From: CAVQKZ01 sp963837325
GTDB lineage: Bacteria > Actinomycetota > Actinomycetes > Mycobacteriales > Jatrophihabitantaceae
DNA length: 64,000 bases
Direction: 5' to 3'
Assembly: GCA_963837325.1 (NCBI GenBank)
Contig: CAWIMV010000001.1
Span: forward strand, 1,736,001-1,800,000
In this document: piece by piece, positions 1 through 7,062 of the stretch
Layout: each line of letters begins with the position of its first letter
Numbering within the stretch: position 1 is the stretch's first letter
Notes under the pieces: model-generated
The model's input: the letters and a program-made list of their open reading frames with translations, nothing else
The model's database searches: none
Told to the model about the DNA's origin: nothing
Position numbers and translations under genes: made by a program

Positions 1-1330
1 GGTTCGTCAGGGCGGTAGCCGCTTCGATCCCATCGGCTGCGCGGATCGCGCGCATCGCGCGCCCGCTCCCGTCGAAGGCGTGGTTTCGGTTGAGTACGGA
101 GTTGAAGTCACCGGCGTAGATCACCGGGACGTGAGCAGCCGCCGCGTACGCACCGGCCTGAGCCAGCAAGCTCTGCGTCTGGGTCTGGCGCTGAGCGTCC
201 GCCGCTGCTCCGGCACCGGGGATGAGATGCGGCGAGACCGAGAGGAACCGGGCACCGCTAGCGCGGCTTTCCAGGATTTGGTACGCGGCGAAGTTGCCGT
301 ACGGCAGCGCCCAATGATCGCCGTTACCGACCGCACGATAGGTGGCCGCCTTGTAGAGCACGTAGTTGGCGGTGCGCCGATAGTTGGGCTCGCCGGGTGG
401 TATCTCCGTGCGCGCCAACGAGTAGGTGCCGCCGAGGGCGGCGACGAGCGAGTCGATCTGGCGCGGGCCGCCCACCCCGGCCGTCCAGGCCGCCGCTTCC
501 TGGATATCGATGACGTCAGGAGCGGCCTTCCTGATCAGCGCGACGACGCCCGGCTGGCGTTGCGACCAAGGGGCGATCACGTTGCCGCTCTCAATACTGC
601 CGGCGGTGTTCGCCTCCATGAGGTTGTAGGTCATGACCCGGACCGCTTGCGAGCTGGACTGCACGATCCCTGTCGCGGCGGCGCTGTATGGCGACAGCGC
701 CGTTCCGTTCACCGCCTGAACGCGAAAGTAATAGCGCGTCCCCCGGGCCAGGCCGTACGGGGTGAACTGACGCGCCGGTGCGTGGACGGCGTAATTGACC
801 CGATGCGTGGTCATGGCCGCGTCGGTGGCCTGCGCGATGTGCACGCTGGTGACCGCGCCGCTGCGCCAGGTGAGGTAGATACCCGACGGCGAGGCCGTGA
901 CCTGCACGCCGATGGGCGCGGCCGGGCGCAACCGGACGGACAGAATTTGCGCGGCGAATCTGCCGCTCGTCGCATTCAGCGCTTCGAGCCGGTAGTAGTA
1001 CGGGTCCGTCCGGTACCGCAGTTTGGTGAAGGTCACTCGAGTCGTGCTGGAAATCGCCGAAGCGCGACTGGAGTGAATACTGGTGAGGTACAGGGCGCTC
1101 CTGGTTGCAGCGGCAAAGACGCGGTACCGGTCTGCGTTCGCCGTCTTGTTGGCCAGAACGGTGAAGGCCGACGATGACACCGCTACGACGCGCCCGCCTG
1201 TAGGTATTGCGGGTAGCGACGTACTAGCGCCCGCGGGCGCAGTCCCAGGCGCCAGCACGCAGGCGAAGCCCACGAAGGCTACGAAGACCGCACCGGCCAC
1301 GCTTGCCGGACGAATGGTCACGTGGTCCAT
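1..1330 (-). CDS. Secreted FN3 / endonuclease-exonuclease-phosphatase protein, 3' end outside window
   Basis: Reading leftward from an ATG at 1330, one frame stays open for 443 codons and runs off the window, so the C-terminus is missing. Residues 1-35 look like a signal peptide (hydrophobic core then APAGA). Two beta-rich segments at about 40-125 and 130-215, with motifs such as RYYFRVQAVN, look like fibronectin type III domains. From about 230 the protein matches the endonuclease/exonuclease/phosphatase fold: VMTYNLMEA near 232, the metal-binding Glu in DIQEA at 278, and GDFNS at 407-411, which carries the Asp-Asn pair. Family members are Mg-dependent phosphodiesterases or nucleases; the substrate is unknown. 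Export suggests a role outside the cell, for example scavenging DNA or phosphate. The catalytic His near the C-terminus cannot be checked here. Confidence 0.85.
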   Translation of the reverse strand, partial: MDHVTIRPASVAGAVFVAFVGFACVLAPGTAPAGASTSLPAIPTGGRVVAVSSSAFTVLANKTANADRYRVFAAATRSALYLTSIHSSRASAISSTTRVTFTKLRYRTDPYYYRLEALNATSGRFAAQILSVRLRPAAPIGVQVTASPSGIYLTWRSGAVTSVHIAQATDAAMTTHRVNYAVHAPARQFTPYGLARGTRYYFRVQAVNGTALSPYSAAATGIVQSSSQAVRVMTYNLMEANTAGSIESGNVIAPWSQRQPGVVALIRKAAPDVIDIQEAAAWTAGVGGPRQIDSLVAALGGTYSLARTEIPPGEPNYRRTANYVLYKAATYRAVGNGDHWALPYGNFAAYQILESRASGARFLSVSPHLIPGAGAAADAQRQTQTQSLLAQAGAYAAAAHVPVIYAGDFNSVLNRNHAFDGSGRAMRAIRAADGIEAATALTN

Positions 1331-1524
1331 TCCTGTGGTCGCCGGAGAAATGCCTTCGCCGGGCCACGGATCAACAAGATCGGGACTAGAACGTAACGTC
1401 AATTCAGTGTGAGATCTACCTGCCGCGCGGTTACCGGCCGTACGGCTGGGGCCTCCGGGACCCTAATGAACCCCACTGTGCTGCCGATGGTTATGGCAAG
1501 AACCGTTGGTCGGGAAGGGGTTCT

Positions 1525-3873
1525 GTGAGGCCTCCGGCGTGGAAGGTCGTGGTCGCGGCCGGGTCTGCCGTCGTGGCCGCGTACTTCGCCGTGCCCGGAG
1601 AAGCCGGCAAGGACGTGCTGTACTCCGCGATCGGGGTCGCGGCCACGCTGTGCCTGGTGCTCGCCGTACGGGTGCATTGTCCGGCCGAACGGTTGGGCTG
1701 GCTCCTACTCGCGGCAGCCAGCGGCTTCTTCGTGCTCGGTGACGGCGTGCTGGACACCTACGACATCGTCCTGCACCAGGAGGCGCCGTATCCGTCGGTG
1801 GCCGACGGCCTGTATCTGCTGGGCTACCCCTTCCTGTTCGCCGGGGTCTTTCGGGTCACCCGCTCGCGCCGGAGTCCGGGTTCGCGAGAGAGCTGGGCCG
1901 ATGCCGCCATGGTCGCCATCGGCGCCCTGGCGGTGTCGTGGCAGTTCCTGATGGCTTCCTACGCCCACGACGCGGCGTCGGATGCTTTCGGTCGGCTGGT
2001 AACGCTCGCCTATCCGATCATGGACCTGGCGGTCCTTTTCATCGTGGTAAGCGCGGTGCTGTCCGGCACGGCGCGCCGCCCCGTGGACAAACTCATCTGC
2101 AGCGCGGTCGCCGTCATGCTGATCGCCGACTTCGTCTACGACGTCTTGACGTTGCACGGGCTGTATCGCGTCGGAAACCCGGTCGACGCCGGATTCCTCT
2201 TGAACTACGTATTCATGGCGGCGGCCGCGCTGCATCCCAGCATGGCCCGACCGCGCATTGTCGTGAGTGATGCGCCCCGGCAGGGGCGACTGTGGCTTCC
2301 GCTGGTTGCCGTGGCCGGCTTCGTGTCGCCGGTGATCCTGCTCGTCAGCACGTCGCTGCATCGACACGTCGACGTCGGCGTGCTCGCGGCGACGACGGTG
2401 GCCCTGTTCACGTTGGCGGTGTTCCGGGCATCCTGGCTCTTCGGTCGGCTGCGGGTCCAGACCGCTCAGCTGCGCCAGCACGGCGAGTCACTGAACGCTG
2501 CGCTGGCGGCACAGCAGGAACTGCAAGGCGATCTGCGTCACCAGGCGTTCCACGATAGTCTGACCGGCTTGGCCAACCGAGCCCTGCTGGACGACCGCAT
2601 CGATCATGCGCTGGAGGCATCGCCACGCCTGAACGGAACGGTGGCGCTCTGCATTTGTGACCTCGACGGCTTCAAGGCGATCAACGACAGTCTGGGTCAC
2701 CGATTCGGCGACGCCATGCTCGTGATCGTGAGCCGGCGGCTTGCGTCGGTCGTCCGGGGCGGTGACACCGTGGCCCGGCTCGGCGGCGACGAGTTCGCCA
2801 TCCTGCTCGACAACGTCGAGGAGGTCGAGGTGGTGACCGCGCTGGCCGAGCGAATCGTCTCGGTGCTCCGCCAGCCCGCGCTCATCGATGGCCAATCTGT
2901 TCACCTCACCGTGAGCGTGGGCATCGCGATCGCCGAGGCCGACGCGACCACCGAGCGGCTGCTGAGCGAGGCCGACGCCGCGATGTACGAGGCCAAGGCC
3001 TCGGGCAAGGACCGCTACGCCGTTTTCGAGCCGTTCATGCGTTCTCGCATCATCGACCGGATGGCGTTGATGAACTCCTTCCAGGGATCGCTGCAACGCT
3101 CAGAGTTCTTCCTCGAGTACCAACCGCAGATCCGACTCGCGGACGGCCAGCTCGAAGGTTTCGAGGCCCTGGTCCGTTGGCGTCATCCCACGCTCGGGCT
3201 GGTTGGGCCGTATCGGTTCATCCCACTCGCGGAGGAGACCGGCTTCATCGTGCCCCTCGGCCGCTGGATCCTGGAAACCGCCTGCGTCGAGGCAGCCGAA
3301 TGGGTTCATCCGGACGGAGAGCCCCTTGCCGTTTCGGTCAACCTGTCGGGCCGCCAGTTGGAAGACCCGCACCTGCTCGACGACGTCCGCGCGGCGTTGT
3401 CCTACAGCGGCCTGCCCGCGCAGCGTCTCGTGCTGGAAATCACCGAGACCGTGCTGATGACCAATCCGGCGCAGAGCGCGGAGGTGTTGCGGGCATTCCG
3501 CGAGATGGGCATTCGCATCGCAATTGATGACTTCGGCGTCGGCCACTCCTCGCTGAACTATCTCCGCCAGTTCCCGGTCGACATCCTCAAGATCGACAAG
3601 TCCTTCATCGACGCACTGGTCGATCCTTCCGATGGGGGCGCGGTCCTGGTCGAGACGCTCCTTCGGCTGGCCCGGGATCTGCGGCTGTCCTCGACGGCCG
3701 AAGGCATCGAGCATCAGGTCCAGCGCGACGCGCTCAGCCGCCTCAAGTGCGACAGCGCGCAGGGCTACCTGATGTCACGACCCCTCGGCCGGGGTGCGGC
3801 GCGCGAGTTCATTTCGCTTGCGTCGACCCCGCGGGCCGGACCGGTTCCGGCCAGCAGCGCAAACAAGGGCTGA
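1525..3873 (+). CDS. Membrane GGDEF-EAL cyclic-di-GMP protein
   Basis: This 782-residue protein has about eight to nine hydrophobic segments in residues 1-305, a short coiled linker (QTAQLRQHGESLNAALAAQQELQ), then GGDEF and EAL domains. The diguanylate cyclase signature GGDEF is intact at 420-424. The phosphodiesterase signature EAL is intact at 547-549, with the downstream motifs NLSGRQ, EITETVL, DDFGVGHSS, KIDKSF and EGIEH also present. Both activities are therefore possible; which dominates cannot be read from sequence. The GTG start at 1525 is preceded by a purine-rich GGGAAGGGG. The N-terminal membrane region presumably senses a signal. The gene is divergent from the secreted EEP protein and is one of three c-di-GMP genes in the window. 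Confidence 0.93.
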   Translation: MRPPAWKVVVAAGSAVVAAYFAVPGEAGKDVLYSAIGVAATLCLVLAVRVHCPAERLGWLLLAAASGFFVLGDGVLDTYDIVLHQEAPYPSVADGLYLLGYPFLFAGVFRVTRSRRSPGSRESWADAAMVAIGALAVSWQFLMASYAHDAASDAFGRLVTLAYPIMDLAVLFIVVSAVLSGTARRPVDKLICSAVAVMLIADFVYDVLTLHGLYRVGNPVDAGFLLNYVFMAAAALHPSMARPRIVVSDAPRQGRLWLPLVAVAGFVSPVILLVSTSLHRHVDVGVLAATTVALFTLAVFRASWLFGRLRVQTAQLRQHGESLNAALAAQQELQGDLRHQAFHDSLTGLANRALLDDRIDHALEASPRLNGTVALCICDLDGFKAINDSLGHRFGDAMLVIVSRRLASVVRGGDTVARLGGDEFAILLDNVEEVEVVTALAERIVSVLRQPALIDGQSVHLTVSVGIAIAEADATTERLLSEADAAMYEAKASGKDRYAVFEPFMRSRIIDRMALMNSFQGSLQRSEFFLEYQPQIRLADGQLEGFEALVRWRHPTLGLVGPYRFIPLAEETGFIVPLGRWILETACVEAAEWVHPDGEPLAVSVNLSGRQLEDPHLLDDVRAALSYSGLPAQRLVLEITETVLMTNPAQSAEVLRAFREMGIRIAIDDFGVGHSSLNYLRQFPVDILKIDKSFIDALVDPSDGGAVLVETLLRLARDLRLSSTAEGIEHQVQRDALSRLKCDSAQGYLMSRPLGRGAAREFISLASTPRAGPVPASSANKG

Positions 3874-3913
3874 GCTGCCCTAGAGTCACCTCCCCTACCA
3901 GCGCCGCCAGCGA

Positions 3914-4255
3914 TCACACCAGCACGACGACGACAGCTGCTGCACAGGCGGTCAACACGAGGGCAACGGCCAGCAGGTCACTGACCGCCGAGCGAGGAAG
4001 CGGCAGACCGGCCTGCATCGCCGCGGTGACGGCGCGCCAGCGCAGCCGGGCGCCAGCGACCGTGACTCCGCCCAGGGCCACCAGACCCAAACCGACTCCG
4101 CGCCGGAGGTCTTCGACACCTGCTCCGGGTAGGGCGCCGGCCACCGCTACCCCAGCAGCGATCAACGCGAGCCCGGTGCGCAGATAGGCGAGGTAGGTGC
4201 GTTCTGCGGCGAAGCTCATCCGGTAATCGACATCAGGCTGCTCGCTCATCTTCAC
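3914..4255 (-). CDS. DUF202 family membrane protein
   Basis: The protein has 113 residues with three predicted membrane helices and the DUF202 hallmark near the N-terminus (FAAERTYLAYLRTGLALIAAGVAV at 15-38, of which AERTYLAYLRTGLALI is the key stretch). Members of this family (YidH-like) are small inner-membrane proteins of unknown function. It is convergent with the upstream GGDEF-EAL gene, with only 40 bp between the stops. Two possible starts exist, MKMSEQ at 4255 and MSEQ at 4249. Confidence 0.85.
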   Translation of the reverse strand: MKMSEQPDVDYRMSFAAERTYLAYLRTGLALIAAGVAVAGALPGAGVEDLRRGVGLGLVALGGVTVAGARLRWRAVTAAMQAGLPLPRSAVSDLLAVALVLTACAAAVVVVLV

Positions 4256-4535
4256 GCGGCCAAGTCTGTCCCAGGCCGTTCCACTGGCACCACATCGCCA
4301 TGGCGGTCGCTCGCACAGGCGCGGGGCGCACCAGTTGTCGGTGACTCGCTAGCAGAATCGCGGTGCATGTGTGGGCCGCGCCCAGGCAGGCGCGCATGGT
4401 CTCGTCGGTGACGATGGGCAGCACGCGGCCGGCGACGTGGTTGACCGGGTCGATTCGTTCGGCGAGCGGGGTTCGCGTGGATCGTGGATCAGGGTGCCGC
4501 CCATTCCCTTTCCCTCTTCAACGTATAGCGCACTG

Positions 4536-4556
4536 GGGGGCTTGCGGCAAGCCCCC
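4536..4556 (+). promoter_or_regulatory. Rifamycin-associated element (RAE)
   Basis: A perfect inverted repeat with 9-bp arms GGGGGCTTG and CAAGCCCCC around CGG. The inner 19 bp agree, as I recall it, with the rifamycin-associated element found upstream of rifamycin-inactivating genes and helR in actinomycetes. It lies 100 bp before the helR start. A TATAGC hexamer at 4524-4529 just upstream could be the -10 box of the controlled promoter. Confidence 0.85.
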
Positions 4557-4568
4557 GGTCGGGCCGCA

Positions 4569-4616
4569 GAATCGGCCGCCGAACCCAACGAACCTCGAGG
4601 TTCGGCGGCCCGATTC
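4569..4616 (+). promoter_or_regulatory. helR leader inverted repeat, possible attenuator
   Basis: Arms at 4569-4585 and 4599-4616 pair over 17 bases with a single bulged C. A second, perfect 14-bp palindrome (GAACCTCGAGGTTC, 4590-4603) shares bases with the right arm, so the two hairpins exclude each other. The element lies between the RAE and the helR start codon and would be transcribed in the leader. There is no U-tract. Confidence 0.4.
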
Positions 4617-4656
4617 ACCGATCGACGGTCTCACCCTCAACTTGGAAGCGGATGAC

Positions 4657-6819
4657 GTGAAACCCTTGACCACCAGTGCTTTCGCCCTACCCGACCACCT
4701 CACGGCCAAGGCCGATCCTGCGCTGATCGCTGCCGACGAGCTGCACTTCGCGGCGATCGCGGAGAGCCTCGCACAGTCGATCGCGGAGCTGTCCGACCGG
4801 CTCGATGCCGAGCGCAAGGCGCCCGGTGGCATCGGCCAAGAGGCGATGGACCGGGACATGGAGATCCACCGCTTGACCGCTCGCCTGCGCGCCCTGCGCC
4901 GCTTCGGTTTGGATTTGTGCCTCGGGCGCATCGTCAGCGCCGACGACCCCGAGCCGGTGTACATCGGACGACTCGGGCTCACCGACAGCACCGGGCGTCG
5001 ACTGCTGCTCGACTGGCGCTCGCCGGCCGCAGAGCCATTCTTCGGAGCGACCCACGCCCACCCGATGGGTCTGGAAAGCCGCCGCAGGTATCGCTGGACC
5101 CACGGCCGGGTCAGCGATTACTGGGACGAGGTCTTCACTTCTGAAGTCATCGTGGGACACGCCGCCGCGCTGGACGACGAGTCGGCGTTCATCGCCAGCC
5201 TCGGCAGTAACAGGTCGGCCCGCATGAGGGATGTGCTCGGCACCATCCAGGCCGACCAGGACGCCATCATCCGCGCCGGATCCGGCGGCGCTCTTGTCGT
5301 CGACGGTGGTCCGGGAACGGGCAAGACCGTGGTCGCGCTGCACCGCGCCGCCTACCTGCTCTACTCCGACCCCCGCCTCGGCCACCGGCGGGGCGGCGTG
5401 TTGTTCGTCGGCCCGCACCAGCCCTACCTGGCCTACATCGCTGATGTCCTGCCCAGCCTCGGAGAGGAGGGCGTGCAGACCTGCACGCTGCGAAACCTCG
5501 TCGCCGAGGGGGCGGCGGCCGGGACCGAGACCGACCCCGCAGTGGCCCGCCTGAAGTCGTCCGCGCAACTGGTGAAGGCGATCGAGACGGCGGTCCGGTT
5601 CTATGAGGAGCCGCCCACCAAGCCGATGACGGTTGCGACTGCCTGGTCCGACATCCGGTTGACCGCCGACGACTGGGCCGAGGCGTTCCAAGCACCAGAA
5701 CCCGGCACGCCACACAACGAGGCGCGTGACCAGATCTGGGAGGAGCTGCTCACGATCCTGATGGACAAGCACGACAGCGAAGCCTCGGTCGACGGCGACG
5801 CACCAGCTGAGCTGCTTCGGCAGGCGCTGCAGCAGAACGAGGAACTGCTTACGACCTTCAACCGGGCGTGGCCGGTGCTCGAACCGACAGAGCTCGTCGC
5901 AGACCTGTGGTCGGTGCCGGCCTACCTGCGCATGTGCGCTCCGTGGCTGGCACCCGACGAGGTTCGAATGCTGCAGCGCACGGAAGCCCACGCCTGGACG
6001 GTGTCGGACCTTCCGCTGTTGGACGCGGCCCGCCAGCGTCTCGGCGATCCGCAAGCGTCCCGACGCAGGCGTCGGCAGGAGGCCGCCGTCGCGGCCGAAC
6101 GCGAGCTCATGGACAGCGTGGTCGACGACCTGGTCGCGGCCGACGACTCCGAGATGCTGGTGATGTCGATGCTGCGCGGGCAGGACGCCCAGAGCGTCCT
6201 GGTCGATCAGGCCGCCGGGCCCAGCGCCGACCCGGACCTGCTCGCCGGCCCGTTCGCGCACGTCGTCGTCGACGAGGCCCAGGAGCTGACCGACGCAGAG
6301 TGGCAGATGTTGCTGCTGCGGTGCCCCTCGCGGAGCTTCACGATCGTGGGCGACCGGGCCCAGGCGCGGCACGGGTTCATCGAGTCGTGGCCGGAGCGGC
6401 TCGGCCGGATCAGGCTCGACCAGATCCGGGTGGCTTCCTTGAGCATCAACTACCGGACACCTCAAGAGGTCATGGTCGAAGCCGAACCGGTGATCCGGGC
6501 CGTGCTTCCGGACGCCAACGTCCCGACCTCGATCCGCAGCACCGGCGTCCCCGTCCAACACGGATCCACCTCGGAGCTGCGGTCCATCCTCGACGCCTGG
6601 CTGGCCGGGCAAGCCGACGGCATCGCCTGCGTCATCGGCGATCCCAGTTTCCCGGGCACGTCCCGCGTCCGGTCGCTGACCCCGGAGCTGTCGAAGGGGC
6701 TCGAGTTCGACCTGGTCGTCCTCGTCGATTCAGCGGCGTTCGGAACTGGCATCGAAGGAGCCGTGGACCGCTATGTCGCGATGACCCGAGCGACCCAGCG
6801 TCTCGTCATCCTCACCTGA
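4657..6819 (+). CDS. helR: RNA polymerase recycling motor ATPase HelR (HelD-like)
   Basis: This 720-residue UvrD-like ATPase has the HelD/HelR layout. An N-terminal coiled coil (about 10-75) would reach into RNA polymerase. It is followed by the HelD-specific segment with LLLDWRSPAAEPFF, Walker A GGPGTGKT at 217-224, Walker B DEAQ at 539-542, and C-terminal motifs SINYRTPQEV and a final VAMTRATQRL. Proteins of this group pull stalled RNA polymerase off DNA, and HelR can also displace rifamycins from the enzyme. I chose GTG 4657, which follows GGAAG at 4643-4647 and begins just before the conserved region. The frame is open upstream to 4363, but that would cross the RAE. The RAE at 4536-4556 predicts induction by rifamycins and supports the HelR assignment. 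Confidence 0.9.
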   Translation: MKPLTTSAFALPDHLTAKADPALIAADELHFAAIAESLAQSIAELSDRLDAERKAPGGIGQEAMDRDMEIHRLTARLRALRRFGLDLCLGRIVSADDPEPVYIGRLGLTDSTGRRLLLDWRSPAAEPFFGATHAHPMGLESRRRYRWTHGRVSDYWDEVFTSEVIVGHAAALDDESAFIASLGSNRSARMRDVLGTIQADQDAIIRAGSGGALVVDGGPGTGKTVVALHRAAYLLYSDPRLGHRRGGVLFVGPHQPYLAYIADVLPSLGEEGVQTCTLRNLVAEGAAAGTETDPAVARLKSSAQLVKAIETAVRFYEEPPTKPMTVATAWSDIRLTADDWAEAFQAPEPGTPHNEARDQIWEELLTILMDKHDSEASVDGDAPAELLRQALQQNEELLTTFNRAWPVLEPTELVADLWSVPAYLRMCAPWLAPDEVRMLQRTEAHAWTVSDLPLLDAARQRLGDPQASRRRRRQEAAVAAERELMDSVVDDLVAADDSEMLVMSMLRGQDAQSVLVDQAAGPSADPDLLAGPFAHVVVDEAQELTDAEWQMLLLRCPSRSFTIVGDRAQARHGFIESWPERLGRIRLDQIRVASLSINYRTPQEVMVEAEPVIRAVLPDANVPTSIRSTGVPVQHGSTSELRSILDAWLAGQADGIACVIGDPSFPGTSRVRSLTPELSKGLEFDLVVLVDSAAFGTGIEGAVDRYVAMTRATQRLVILT

Positions 6820-6915
6820 GGTCGATGTCTCGTATGCGTTTGGCGTTCAGCCACGATCACTCCTCGAGTCGCGGGTCGGCCCCGCTCGCCGCGTTTGCCG
6901 GGGGCGTCCTGCAGG

Positions 6916-7062
6916 TCAGCTGAGCACCTGCACGCCGGACAGGTCGACGTCGAACGGCTTCGGGGCGGCGCGGTCGACGACGGTGGCCAGCGGGACGACG
7001 AGCGCCGTGGCCGCGAGCGCGATAGCGGCGGCGAGCCTGCAGATCCGCCTCCCGGTGCTCAC
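6916..7062 (-). CDS. 48-residue secreted or remnant ORF coupled to the alpha-galactosidase
   Basis: The GTG start overlaps the GH27 stop in a GTGA tetranucleotide, so translation could be coupled. Residues 1-33 form a plausible signal peptide (Arg-rich start, then AAAIALAATALVVPLA). The remainder, FDVDLSGVQVLS, resembles the end of an NPCBM domain: the neighbouring GH27 contains DVDISGAQVLRIDVG. It may be the scar of a second secreted NPCBM protein after an internal deletion, or a genuine small secreted peptide. No function is assigned. Confidence 0.4.
   Translation of the reverse strand: MSTGRRICRLAAAIALAATALVVPLATVVDRAAPKPFDVDLSGVQVLS

Larger units (their letters stand above)
4256..4656. 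other. Intergenic region between DUF202 and helR
   Basis: About 400 bp separate the divergent DUF202 and helR genes. The right half holds the rifamycin-associated element (4536-4556) and a large inverted repeat (4569-4616). In the left half a 63-codon leftward frame (4233-4424) overlaps the DUF202 start, but it has no recognisable domain, no clear ribosome site and no membrane segment, so I do not call it a gene. Confidence 0.6.

Noticed and set aside
80..1177. A 365-codon rightward open frame
   Set aside because: Its translation is Arg/Gly-rich without domain features, and the opposite strand encodes a clear FN3-EEP protein over the same bases.
4233..4424. A 63-codon leftward frame overlapping the DUF202 start
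   Set aside because: No ribosome site, no domain, and composition unlike a real small protein; kept only as a remark in the intergenic entry.
4363..4656. N-terminal extension of helR
   Set aside because: It would translate across the RAE and leader hairpin and adds a sequence without similarity to HelD proteins; GTG 4657 has a ribosome site.
4687..6612. A 641-codon leftward frame antisense to helR
   Set aside because: It mirrors helR codons in a high-GC gene and shows no domain; helR has Walker motifs and a regulatory element.
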